Below, one piece after another: positions 51,505 through 60,000 of a stretch of DNA of 64,000 nt (its first letter is position 1; each line of letters starts with the position of its first letter). Under the pieces are notes generated by a model that was not told the origin of the DNA, searched no databases, and saw nothing but the letters and a program-made list of their open reading frames with translations. The stretch is from NCBI GenBank assembly GCA_964420125.1, contig CAYQQQ010000016.1:1-64000 (forward strand), given 5' to 3'. Made by a program: the position numbers and the translations under genes. Origin of the DNA: CAYQQQ01 sp964420125 (lineage in GTDB: Bacteria; Actinomycetota; Acidimicrobiia; Acidimicrobiales; Microtrichaceae).

Positions 51505-54117
51505 TCACGCCGGCGCGAGCGCGGCGGGACTCACCTCCGCACGGGGAGGGGGGAGCAGGAAGGCGGCGGCGATCACGGCCGGGGGGAGTGCCAGCACGAC
51601 CACCACGACGCCCAGCACCGGCGCGGACCACACCACCTCGGCGAGGCTGAGCCGAGGCGACCCGCCCAACGCGACCGTCACCCCCACCACCGCCGCCGCG
51701 GTCCCCAGCAGCACGCCGGTGGCGGCGATGGTCCCCGAGGTGAGCGCGGCGAGGCGGCGGGCCGACGAGGGGGAGCCCCCCAGCACGTGCAGCACCCTGG
51801 TGGCTTCGCGATGCTCGCGCCGGTGGGTCCCGGTGGCGGAGAGGGTGACCACCAGCAGCACCAGGAACGAGACGCCGAGCGACAGCAGGGGCACTCGATA
51901 GCCGGAGACCTCGGCGGCTGCCTGCTCCTGGAGCCGGTCGTTGCGGACGGTGTCGACAAGTGGATCCGAGCTGAACAGCTCCACGCCGGCGTCGTCGAGG
52001 AGCTCGACCACCGACGCCACCTGCGCGTCGCTCACCCCGGCCCACGACCCCGCCAGCACCGCCACGGGTTCGCTCAGCGTCAGACCGGCGGGCACCGCCC
52101 CGTCGAGGACGACGGCGTCCACGGGAAGCGGTTGGTCTCCCTGCGCCACAGGGACCCCACCGACCTCCACGACACCCGTCGGGGAACCGGCCGTCTCGAC
52201 GACGGGGAACGAGGTGACGGCAAAGCCCTGGCGGAGCAGGTCCTGGGTGGCCGTCGGCAGACCCGAGCCCTCCAGCGAGTCGAGCACGGCGATGCTGGGC
52301 ACCCAGCCGCTCGGGCAGATCGAGCACGGGCCGGTGAAGCGCCCCCACTTCGCCGTCACCGTCGACAACCCCGCAGCCGCCAGCTCGCCCTGGAGGTCCG
52401 CCGGTAGGGCCTGCGCCCCCTCGACGGGAGTGCTCCGCAGCACCACCCGGGGCGGCTGGACCGGCAGCAGCAGGACCCCACCCGCCGCCGCAGTCGAGGC
52501 GGACCCGGGCTCCACGATCGTGGTGGGGACGCTCGGGACAGCAGACCCGAGGTCGACGTAGTACTCCGAGGTGACGTCCCAACCTCCGAACTGCAGGACG
52601 CGGGTGTTGGCGGCGGCTGCCAGGGCCCCGAACACCCAGATGGCGACCACGGTGCCGGCGGCGACGGCGCCGAGCGGACGACGAGCCAGGTCCCGCGACA
52701 CGAGCCGACCGATCACGCCGCGCCGCAGCAGGCGGCGCACCCCCAGCACCACCACGGCGCCCATGACGACCCAGGCGCCGACCACAGCCAGGACCACCGG
52801 AGCTCGCCCATGGGCCTGAGCGGCGCCCAGCCCCCGCGACCAGATGGCGGCGAGCACCAGGAGGGCGACCACGACCGCCGCCACCATCAGCCACGGCGCC
52901 TGCCACCAGGGCCGACCCGGCTCGACGGCGACGGTGCGCTGGTCCAGCAGCTCGGCCGACGAGACCGTCCGCACCGATCGGCTGAACAGCACGGCACCGC
53001 CGGCGGCGGCCGCGCAGGCCACCACGACCAGCAGCACCGCCCAGATCCACGGGAGCCTCACGTCCCACACCGCGTCCCAGCCGGGCAGCCGGAGACCGAC
53101 CCACACGTGGGGCACCGCGGCGGCCACCACCACCCCGACCAGGGCGGCGGGCAGGGCGACGACGAGGGCCTCGCCCGCCGCCGCCCTGCGGAGCATGCCG
53201 GCATCGGCCCCGTTGGCCGCCAGCAGACCCATGGCCCGGCGACGGCGGGCGGCGCCGATGCCGAAGGCGGCCCCCGCACCGACCCCCACGAAGAGGCCGG
53301 CCGCGATCGTCCAGACCCAGAGCTGCCCCACCGGCGCCGATGTCGCGCTCGGCGGGGAAGGGGACGCCGGCTCCAGGGACGCCTGCTCCGCTGGCGTCGA
53401 GCCGTCGGGCCCGGGGTCCGCCCCGTACCCGGGCAGCTCGACCGCCGGGGCCACCGACCCGGCGGGGATCTCGACCAGCACCTGGGCGCTGTCGAGCGTG
53501 GGCCCGGGGGTCGCCGACGCCGAGCCCGTGACCACCAGCTCCCCCGCACCGGTCACCAACGAGAGGTCGTTCCAGCGTTCGCCCTGACCGATGCCCACCA
53601 CGTCCAACCGGCCCGCCGGATCCTCGAGGCGCAGGGTGTCACCGACGTCGATGCCGTGGTTGGCCGCCAACCAGGGCGACACCACCACCTCGCCGGGCCC
53701 GGGGAGCCGGCCCTCGACCAGGGCGATGCGGCCCTCGAGCACCGGGGAGCCCCATGGCCCCTGCTCGACGCCGACCGTCGACCCAGGCCCCGAGGCGGCG
53801 AGCTCCACGCCGGAGTACCGCTCGATCACCGCGACGGAGCTCCCGGCGGGTTGCGACGCCACCACCCCGTCGACCTGCTCGATCAGCTGCGGCGCGCCGG
53901 CTGCGAGCTCGGCCGTGCAGAGGTCGTAGCGGGCGTCCCACGGGGGCGAGCCGCTCGCCCCGGCCGCGTCGCGGAGGTGCTGGCCCCAGATGGAGCCCCC
54001 CAGCAGGGCCAGGGCCGTCACCGGCAGGGCCACCAGCGACGCCGTGACCGCCGTCCGGGCCGGCGCACGCCAGGCCAGGCGCCGCGCCCGACGCAGCAGC
54101 GGTCGCCACGCCCTCAT
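51505..54117 (-). CDS. FtsX/MacB-type ABC transporter permease
   Basis: 870 aa with one N-terminal helix, a large extracytoplasmic domain, and about nine further helices in two FtsX-like sets (around 290-440 and 760-860). This is the duplicated-FtsX architecture of exporters that work as mechanotransmitters or release lipids/peptides. Its start overlaps the ATPase stop (ATGA), so the two form a transporter. A CSIC motif lies in the second extracellular domain. Substrate unknown. Confidence 0.88.
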   Translation of the reverse strand: MRAWRPLLRRARRLAWRAPARTAVTASLVALPVTALALLGGSIWGQHLRDAAGASGSPPWDARYDLCTAELAAGAPQLIEQVDGVVASQPAGSSVAVIERYSGVELAASGPGSTVGVEQGPWGSPVLEGRIALVEGRLPGPGEVVVSPWLAANHGIDVGDTLRLEDPAGRLDVVGIGQGERWNDLSLVTGAGELVVTGSASATPGPTLDSAQVLVEIPAGSVAPAVELPGYGADPGPDGSTPAEQASLEPASPSPPSATSAPVGQLWVWTIAAGLFVGVGAGAAFGIGAARRRRAMGLLAANGADAGMLRRAAAGEALVVALPAALVGVVVAAAVPHVWVGLRLPGWDAVWDVRLPWIWAVLLVVVACAAAAGGAVLFSRSVRTVSSAELLDQRTVAVEPGRPWWQAPWLMVAAVVVALLVLAAIWSRGLGAAQAHGRAPVVLAVVGAWVVMGAVVVLGVRRLLRRGVIGRLVSRDLARRPLGAVAAGTVVAIWVFGALAAAANTRVLQFGGWDVTSEYYVDLGSAVPSVPTTIVEPGSASTAAAGGVLLLPVQPPRVVLRSTPVEGAQALPADLQGELAAAGLSTVTAKWGRFTGPCSICPSGWVPSIAVLDSLEGSGLPTATQDLLRQGFAVTSFPVVETAGSPTGVVEVGGVPVAQGDQPLPVDAVVLDGAVPAGLTLSEPVAVLAGSWAGVSDAQVASVVELLDDAGVELFSSDPLVDTVRNDRLQEQAAAEVSGYRVPLLSLGVSFLVLLVVTLSATGTHRREHREATRVLHVLGGSPSSARRLAALTSGTIAATGVLLGTAAAVVGVTVALGGSPRLSLAEVVWSAPVLGVVVVVLALPPAVIAAAFLLPPPRAEVSPAALAPA

Positions 54118-54863
54118 GCCGAGCCCCTGGCGGAGCGGTCGCTGAGGCGACCGTCGCGCAGGAACACCACCCGGTCGGCCCAGCCGGCCACCGCCGGGTC
54201 GTGGGTGGCCAGCAACGTGGCCACCCCGTCGGCGTCGCAGCGCTGCCGGATCAGTCGCATGACGGTCTCGGCGGTCAGGGCGTCGAGCGCGCCCGTGGGC
54301 TCGTCGGCCACCAGCACCCGCCTGGCGCCGACCAGCGATCGGGCGATGGCCGCCCGCTGCTGCTCGCCCCCCGAGAGCGCCGAGGGGAACTGCTTCGCCA
54401 GCTCGGCGATGCCCACCGACTCCAGCGCCGCCATGGCCTCACGGCTGGCCTCACGGGTGGTGGCGCCGTCGAGCTCCAAGGGCAGGGCCACGTTCTCCAC
54501 CACGGTGAGCGAGTCGAGCAGGTTCCAGCGCTGCTCCACGTACCCGACCCGTCGCCGGCGCAGCTCGGCCAGCTCGGCCGGCGGGAGCACCCACAGGTGC
54601 TCCCCCTCGATCACCGGCATGCCCGACTCGGGCCGGTCGAGTCCGGCAGCGATGCGCAACAGCGTCGTCTTGCCCGAACCCGAGGGACCCATGAGCGCCA
54701 CCAGCTCCCCGGGATGCACGTCGAGGTCGATCCCGTCGAGCACCGTGCGTCGCCGACGGCCGTCGGGCACGCTCTGCTCGATGCGCACGAGGCGCAGCGC
54801 CGCCGCCTCCGGCGCGCGCGGCGGCGCCCCCGTCGCCTCCACCGTCTCCGGCATGCTGCTCAT
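54114..54863 (-). CDS. ABC transporter ATP-binding protein (MacB/LolD class)
   Basis: 249 aa. Walker A GPSGSGKT (59-66), signature LSGGEQQR, Walker B VLVADEPTG and the H-loop ATHDP are intact. It powers the FtsX-type permease encoded downstream with a 4-nt overlap. GAGGAGACGGCG precedes the ATG. Upstream in the same direction lies a PadR repressor gene, 64 nt away, so the operon is padR-ATPase-permease. Confidence 0.93.
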   Translation of the reverse strand: MSSMPETVEATGAPPRAPEAAALRLVRIEQSVPDGRRRRTVLDGIDLDVHPGELVALMGPSGSGKTTLLRIAAGLDRPESGMPVIEGEHLWVLPPAELAELRRRRVGYVEQRWNLLDSLTVVENVALPLELDGATTREASREAMAALESVGIAELAKQFPSALSGGEQQRAAIARSLVGARRVLVADEPTGALDALTAETVMRLIRQRCDADGVATLLATHDPAVAGWADRVVFLRDGRLSDRSARGSA

Positions 54864-54927
54864 CGCCGTCTCCTCTCCCGAGGGCCACGCCCCCGACCTC
54901 TTCCTGCATCACCTGCCCGACATCGCG

Positions 54928-55476
54928 TCACCGCCGAGCCTCCAGCTCCCGGTGCCTCGCCTGGCAGCGGTCCAGCCACCGCAGCTCCCCGTCGATCTGG
55001 GCGATCACGGCGTCGAGGGCGAACTGGCGAGCGAGGTCACCCGGATCGCTCGACGCCTTCAGCCGGGTGTAGCGCTGCAGCTCCTCGGTGGTGGCCACGC
55101 GCTGGGCGTCGATCACCTCGTCGAGGTCGACCAGGCCGCCGGTGGCGGCGAGCGCGAGCTTGATCACCAGCTCGTCGCGCTCGGGAGCGCGACGACGGCG
55201 CGGCTCGTGGAACCACGCGTCCAGCTCCCTGCGGCCCTCCTCGGTGAGGGAGTAGCGCCGCTGCTCCTGGGTCTCGTCACCCCCACCCTCGCCCTCCGCC
55301 CCCCGGCGCGTCTCGACGACGAGACCGTCACGCTCGAGTCGGGCGAGCGTCGTGTAGACCTGTCCGACGTTCAGGTCCCAGAGGGCGCCGGTGCGCTCCT
55401 CGAGCTCCTTGCGCAGCTCGTAGCCGTGCCGGCTGCCCTCGGCGAGGAGGGCGAGCAGGCCGTTGCGCACCGACAT
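54928..55476 (-). CDS. PadR-family transcriptional repressor
   Basis: 182 aa. N-terminal winged helix LLALLAEGSRHGYELRKELEERTG...VYTTLARLERDGLV and a C-terminal helical PF10400-type dimerisation region. PadR proteins often repress adjacent export genes and respond to toxic compounds, which fits its position as first gene of the ABC exporter operon. GGAGGGGG stands 5 nt before the ATG. An operator with repeated TACCCGGTAT lies just upstream. Confidence 0.9.
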   Translation of the reverse strand: MSVRNGLLALLAEGSRHGYELRKELEERTGALWDLNVGQVYTTLARLERDGLVVETRRGAEGEGGGDETQEQRRYSLTEEGRRELDAWFHEPRRRRAPERDELVIKLALAATGGLVDLDEVIDAQRVATTEELQRYTRLKASSDPGDLARQFALDAVIAQIDGELRWLDRCQARHRELEARR

Positions 55477-55504
55477 CGCATCCCCCTCCCGTCCGTCAGA
55501 TACC

Positions 55505-55529
55505 TACCCGGTATGTATATACCCGGTAT
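55505..55529. promoter_or_regulatory. Probable PadR operator/promoter
   Basis: TACCCGGTAT occurs twice (55505-55514 and 55520-55529), 15 bp apart, with an AT-rich TATATA between. The two copies are on the same DNA face-range of about 1.5 turns and overlap the likely promoter of the padR operon. Confidence 0.6.
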
Positions 55530-55552
55530 GCACGACCGTCAAGAGGACTCGG

Positions 55553-56080
55553 TCAGGAGCGGTGGATGAGGTTCATCACCGTGGTCAGCACCGGTTCGCC
55601 GGCCTCGTCGGTGTAGGTGTCCTCGATCACCATGAAGGTCATGGTCCGCTCGCCGCTGACCTTCTGGTAGACGTCCTTGACCACCCCTCGGTGGTGCAGC
55701 TTGTCGCCCACCACGATCGGGCGGTGGTACTCGAAGGACTGCTCGCCGTGGAGGATCATCCCGCCCGAGGACATCAGGGCGCCCATCACCTCGGCCATGG
55801 GGTTGGAGCCCTCGGTCGGATCGGGGGGCTGCTCCTCTTCGAAGCGCCCGTAGGCCTGGGCGGCGGAGAACGTGTAGGTCGGCGGGGCGGGGATCCCCTC
55901 GAAGCCGGCCGCCGTCGCCGCCTCGGCGTTGCGGTAGAGGGCCTTGTCGTCCTTGACGGCCTCGGCGAACGCCGTCACCGGCGCCCGCTCGATGGTGATC
56001 ACCGACGCGGCGGTCGGCCTGCCGATGTAGGACGCGACGTCGAGCTCGCCCACCTGTGGCACCCCCTGGTGCTGCGCCAC
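55553..56080 (-). CDS. MaoC-like (FAS1-type) dehydratase domain protein
   Basis: 175 aa single hot-dog domain. TAFAEAVKDD, FEGIPAPPTYTFS and FEYHRPIVVGDKLHHRGVVKDVY are the blocks of the MaoC N-terminal-type dehydratase family that hydrates enoyl-CoAs, often with a partner subunit. GTG 56080 is preferred; GTGs at 56104, 56062 and 56053 are in frame. It follows the TetR gene with 29 nt between, and operator 9 lies in that gap. Probably in the TetR transcript. Confidence 0.78.
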   Translation of the reverse strand: MAQHQGVPQVGELDVASYIGRPTAASVITIERAPVTAFAEAVKDDKALYRNAEAATAAGFEGIPAPPTYTFSAAQAYGRFEEEQPPDPTEGSNPMAEVMGALMSSGGMILHGEQSFEYHRPIVVGDKLHHRGVVKDVYQKVSGERTMTFMVIEDTYTDEAGEPVLTTVMNLIHRS

Positions 56081-56097
56081 CGCCTGCCGGCAGCGAC

Positions 56098-56113
56098 ATG
56101 ACACTACCGTCAG
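56098..56113. promoter_or_regulatory. Regulon operator 9 (one mismatch)
   Basis: ATGAC ACTACC GTCAG overlaps the TetR stop codon and lies 18 nt before the MaoC start. The left arm differs from consensus at its first base. Confidence 0.5.
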
Positions 56114-56706
56114 CGCTCCGACGGCGCCGCCGCGAAGAAGCTCCGGTGGATGATCGTGGCCGCCGTGTCGAGCACCTCCGCCTCGTCGCCGAGGTCGCGG
56201 GTCACCACCAGGTAGGTGAAGCGCTCGATGAGCGAGATGAGCGCGGCCACCCTGAGCCCTGCGTCCTCGGGGTGCACGGTGGCGAGGCGATCGATCAGCG
56301 TGCCCGAGACGACCCCCAGGTACTCGATGCCCAACCGGGTGAGCTGCGGGTCGCTGGACTGGTTCTCCACCCACGAGCGGATCACCACCCCGTAGGCGCG
56401 GTACAGCGCGAGGAAGTCGGTCAACCAGCGACGGACCTCCTTGCGCCCCGACGGACCCTCCGAGATGGCCCCGAGCTGGGCGGTGAGCTCACCCAGCTCG
56501 GTGGCGCAGCGCTCCGCCAGCGTGAGCATCAGGTCGTCCTTGTTGGCGAAGTACAGGTAGAAGGTGCCGTGGGAGACCCCGGCGAGCTTGGCCACGTCGT
56601 CGATGCGGGTGGCGTGGTAGCCCCGACGGGCCATCACCTCCATGCCCGCCTCCATGAGGCGCACCCGTGTCGTCTCACCGGCCCCGAGGCTCTCGTCGTC
56701 GCTCAC
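56110..56706 (-). CDS. TetR-family regulator, candidate regulon repressor
   Basis: 198 aa. HTH segment TRIDDVAKLAGVSHGTFYLYFANKDDLML (about 33-61) in a standard TetR layout, with an all-helical C-terminal domain expected to bind an acyl-CoA-type ligand. TAGGCT (56720-56715) sits 8 nt before the GTG at 56706, so it is probably leaderless. CTGAC-N6-GTCAG sites flank the gene on both sides (56098 and 56767), the best positional evidence that it recognises this palindrome. The MaoC gene follows. Confidence 0.88.
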   Translation of the reverse strand: MSDDESLGAGETTRVRLMEAGMEVMARRGYHATRIDDVAKLAGVSHGTFYLYFANKDDLMLTLAERCATELGELTAQLGAISEGPSGRKEVRRWLTDFLALYRAYGVVIRSWVENQSSDPQLTRLGIEYLGVVSGTLIDRLATVHPEDAGLRVAALISLIERFTYLVVTRDLGDEAEVLDTAATIIHRSFFAAAPSER

Positions 56707-56766
56707 CGGCTGCGAGCCTACCCGTCGAGGATCTCCCGACCGGGTGCCCGGACGACGGGCACGGGG

Positions 56767-56782
56767 CTGACGGGCCCGTCAG
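56767..56782. promoter_or_regulatory. Regulon operator 10, CTGAC-N6-GTCAG (exact)
   Basis: CTGAC GGGCCC GTCAG is a perfect 16-bp palindrome including the spacer. It lies 7 nt before TAGGTT (56790-56795), the likely -10 of the dehydrogenase-aldolase operon, and 46 nt from the TetR -10. Confidence 0.8.
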
Positions 56783-56877
56783 CGTCGCGTAGGTTGGGGC
56801 GCCCATGCGCCGGGGGCGACCGGCCGGCGCTCACCGCACGCAGCCGGCGGACCTCCGCCGGCAGAGGGGACACCACG

Positions 56878-57876
56878 ATGGACGGCGCACCCGTGCCACC
56901 CGACAAGCCCGTGGCGCTGGTCACCGCACCCATGCGGGGCCCGGGCCTCGAGCTCCTCCGTGAGCTCGCCGACGTCGAGCTCGACCCCTGGATCGACCAC
57001 GTGCCGCTGCGGATCTGGGACGGCCCGATGCTGGCGGAGCGGGTGCGGAAGATCGGCGCCACGATCCTCGTCGTGGAGTCCGACTTCGTGATGGGCGACG
57101 AGATCATGGATGCGGGCCTGATCGCCATCGGGTCGTGCCGCGGAGATCCCAACAACGTGGACGTGGCGGCCGCCAGCGCCCGTGGGATCCCGGTGCTGCA
57201 CGCGCCCGGCCGCAACGCCGACGGCGTGGCCGAGCTCACGGTGGCCCTCGCCCTGGCCGCCACCCGCCACGTGCTGCCCGCAGATGCCGACCTCCGCGCC
57301 GGACTGGTGTTCAAGGACGGCACGATCCCCTACCAGCGCTACCGCGCCTGGCAGCTGGCGGGACGCACCGTGGGCATCGTGGGCCTCGGCGCCGTCGGAC
57401 GTGCCGCCGCGTGGCGGTTCGCCGGCCTGGGCATGGAGGTCGTCTCCTACGACCCCTTCAACCCCGAGGCCACCCACACCGACCTGGCGCAGCTGCTCGC
57501 CGAGTCCGACCTGGTGTCGGTGCACGCACCGCCGCTGCCGGAGACCCTGGGGATGATCGGCGCCGAGCAGTTCGCCGCCATGCGGGACGGCGCCGTCTAC
57601 CTCAACACGGCGCGAGCCGCACTGCACGACCTCGACGCCCTGGTGGAGGCCCTGCGCTCGGGGAAGCTGTCGGCGGCCGGGCTCGACCACTTCGAGGGCG
57701 AGCAGCTCCCCGAGGGCCACCCCCTCCTGGAGATGTCCAACGTCGTGCTCACCCCCCACATCGGCGGCGCCACCTACGACACCGAGACCAACCACTCGGC
57801 CATGCTGGCCGACGACATCGCCCGGCTGCTGGCCGGCGACTCGCCCCTGCGCTGCGTCAACCCGGAGGTGCTGTGA
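56878..57876 (+). CDS. D-2-hydroxyacid dehydrogenase
   Basis: 332 aa. Rossmann motif GIVGLGAVGRAAAWRFAGLGMEV, the NTARAALHD arginine, and TPHIGGAT histidine are present; the middle acid lies in DHFEGE. The family oxidises D-2-hydroxyacids (phosphoglycerate, erythronate-phosphate and others) with NAD+. AGAGGGG precedes ATG 56878. The aldolase gene overlaps its stop (TGATG). Operator 10 lies upstream. Confidence 0.87.
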   Translation: MDGAPVPPDKPVALVTAPMRGPGLELLRELADVELDPWIDHVPLRIWDGPMLAERVRKIGATILVVESDFVMGDEIMDAGLIAIGSCRGDPNNVDVAAASARGIPVLHAPGRNADGVAELTVALALAATRHVLPADADLRAGLVFKDGTIPYQRYRAWQLAGRTVGIVGLGAVGRAAAWRFAGLGMEVVSYDPFNPEATHTDLAQLLAESDLVSVHAPPLPETLGMIGAEQFAAMRDGAVYLNTARAALHDLDALVEALRSGKLSAAGLDHFEGEQLPEGHPLLEMSNVVLTPHIGGATYDTETNHSAMLADDIARLLAGDSPLRCVNPEVL

Positions 57877-58535
57877 TGCCCGACATCGACGAGGTGAAGG
57901 CGGCGGTGCTGGCCGCCGCCAAGGAGCTGCTCGCCACCGGGCTGGTGTCGGGCACGGCGGGCAACGTGTCGGGACGGGTCGACGACGAGCGCTTCGTGAT
58001 GACCCCCTCCTCGGTCGGCTACGTGATCATGACCCTGGAGGACCTCGTGGTGGTCGACGACGCGGGCGAGGTGCTGGAGGGACACCGCTCCCCCACCTCG
58101 GAGAAGCCCCTCCACCTGGAGTGCTACGCCCGCTACCCGGAGGTGGGCGGCGTCGTGCACTGCCACGCCAAGCACTCCTCCATGTTCGCGGTGGCCCATC
58201 GGCCCATCCCCGCCGGCATCGACGAGTTCGTCATCTACATCGGGGGCGACGTGCCCTGCGCCGACTACCGCCAGTCGGGCACCGACGAGCTCGCCACGGA
58301 GGTCGCCGCCCACCTCGCCGACCGCTCGGCGGCGCTCATGGCCAACCACGGCCTGCTGTGCGTGGGCAAGGACGTCGGCGACGCCCTGCACTCGGCGACC
58401 GTGGTGGAGCACAACGCCCAGATCATGTGGGGTGCCGAAGCGCTGGGCGGCGTGCAGCCGCTGCCCGCCAAGGCGGTGGCCGACTTCAGCGGCGTCTACG
58501 GCTTCGTGCGCTCTGAGATGTGGACGTCGGGCTGA
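57876..58535 (+). CDS. Class II aldolase/adducin family protein
   Basis: 219 aa. GNVSGRVDDERFVMTPS is the phosphate/substrate loop; VVHCHAKHSS and MANHGLL supply the zinc histidines; E near LHLECYARYP is the usual acid. L-fuculose-phosphate or L-ribulose-phosphate 4-epimerase-like chemistry on a sugar phosphate is expected. It is translationally coupled to the hydroxyacid dehydrogenase, so a short sugar-acid degradation pathway is likely; an FGGY kinase under the same operator type is at 11406. Confidence 0.87.
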   Translation: MPDIDEVKAAVLAAAKELLATGLVSGTAGNVSGRVDDERFVMTPSSVGYVIMTLEDLVVVDDAGEVLEGHRSPTSEKPLHLECYARYPEVGGVVHCHAKHSSMFAVAHRPIPAGIDEFVIYIGGDVPCADYRQSGTDELATEVAAHLADRSAALMANHGLLCVGKDVGDALHSATVVEHNAQIMWGAEALGGVQPLPAKAVADFSGVYGFVRSEMWTSG

Positions 58536-58556
58536 GCCCGGCCTGCCGCGCCCCGC

Positions 58557-59993
58557 TCAGCGCTGGATCACCACCATGCGCTCCTCGGTCATCTCCTTGA
58601 CCGCCCACGCCGGGCCCTCCTTGGTGTTGCCCGAGTCGCGGATGCCGCCGTAGGGCATCTGGTCCGCCCGGAAGGTGGGCACCTCGTTCACGCACACGCC
58701 CCCGTAGTCGAGTCGGTGCGCCGCCTCGATGCCGGTGGAGAGGTCGGAGGTGAAGATGCCGGCCTGGAGGCCGTAGCGGGAGTCGTTGGCGGCGTCGAAG
58801 GCGTCGGCCAGCTCCGAGTAGCGGCGCACCGCCACGACCGGGCCGAAGATCTCCGTGCGGCACACCACCATGTCGTCGTCCACGTCGCGCAGCACGGTCG
58901 GTGCGAGCAGGCCCGTGCCGAACCCACCCGCCTGCCGATCGCCCCCGGTGACGACCTCGGCGCCGCCGTCGACCGCCTCTGCCACCGCCACGGCGACCCG
59001 GTCGGTCTCCGAGGTGCTGATCAGGGCGCTCACGTTGGTGGCGGGATCGGAGGGATCGCCGACCACCAGGTCGGCCACCCGGGACCCGAGCTCCGCCAGG
59101 AACGCGTCGGACACCTCGTCGTGCACGTACACGCGCTGCACCGAGATGCAGGTCTGGCCGGAGAAGGAGAACCCACCGACGGTCACCTTCGCCGCCGCGG
59201 CGGCGACGTCGGCGTCGTGGTGCACGATCACCGGCGCGTTGTTGCCCAGCTCCAGGCCCACCCGCTTCTGGGGGGCCCGAGCCCGGATGTTCCAGCCCAC
59301 CTCCGGTGAACCGGTGAAGGTGATGGCCGCCACGTCGGGGTGGGTCACCAGGTGGTCCGCCACGCGGCCGGGAACGGTGACCACGTTCAGCCACCCTGGA
59401 GGCAGGCCGGCGTCGTCCTCCAGGACCTCCGCCAGCAGGAGCGCGGTGAGCGGCGTGGTGGAGGCAGGCTTGAGCACCATCGCGCAGCCCGCGGCGATGG
59501 CCGGCGCCACCTTGTGGGCCACCAGGTTCAGGGGGAAGTTGAACGGGCTGATGGCCGCCACGACCCCCACCGGAACACGGAGGGTGAAGCCCAGCTTGCC
59601 CACCCCGGCCGCCGAGGCCTCCATGGGGACGGTCTCCCCGGTGAGCGTGCGGGCCACCGCCGCGGAGAACCGGAAGGTGTCCACGCTGCGCGCCGCTTCG
59701 ATCCGCGCGGTGGAGATCGGCTTGGCCGACTCGGCGCTGATGCACCGGGCGAGCTCATCCTGCCGGGCGGTCAGCGCGACGACTGCCGCGTCGAGGATCT
59801 CGGCGCGCCGGTACGCCGGCATCGCACCGCCGCGATGGCGGGCCAGGGCCACCTCCACGGCGCGGTCGATGTCGACCTCGCTGCCCACCGGCACGCGGCC
59901 GACCTCACGGCCGTCGAAGGGCGAGAGCACGGGAGCCGACTTGGCCGTGGTGACCGCGGTGCCGTCGATCCGCATCGGTGTGATGTCCATCAT
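58557..59993 (-). CDS. Aldehyde dehydrogenase
   Basis: 478 aa. Catalytic Cys in FSGQTCISVQRV, Glu in LELGNNAPV, and the SPFNFPLNLVAHKVAPAIAAG cofactor wall of the ALDH superfamily; the sequence resembles lactaldehyde/glyceraldehyde-3-phosphate-type (GapN-like) members. GAGGACGAC precedes the ATG, with a second ATG one codon in. It is 7 nt behind mmsA and ends the three-gene ALDH run. Confidence 0.9.
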   Translation of the reverse strand: MMDITPMRIDGTAVTTAKSAPVLSPFDGREVGRVPVGSEVDIDRAVEVALARHRGGAMPAYRRAEILDAAVVALTARQDELARCISAESAKPISTARIEAARSVDTFRFSAAVARTLTGETVPMEASAAGVGKLGFTLRVPVGVVAAISPFNFPLNLVAHKVAPAIAAGCAMVLKPASTTPLTALLLAEVLEDDAGLPPGWLNVVTVPGRVADHLVTHPDVAAITFTGSPEVGWNIRARAPQKRVGLELGNNAPVIVHHDADVAAAAAKVTVGGFSFSGQTCISVQRVYVHDEVSDAFLAELGSRVADLVVGDPSDPATNVSALISTSETDRVAVAVAEAVDGGAEVVTGGDRQAGGFGTGLLAPTVLRDVDDDMVVCRTEIFGPVVAVRRYSELADAFDAANDSRYGLQAGIFTSDLSTGIEAAHRLDYGGVCVNEVPTFRADQMPYGGIRDSGNTKEGPAWAVKEMTEERMVVIQR

Positions 59994-60000
59994 GTCGTCC

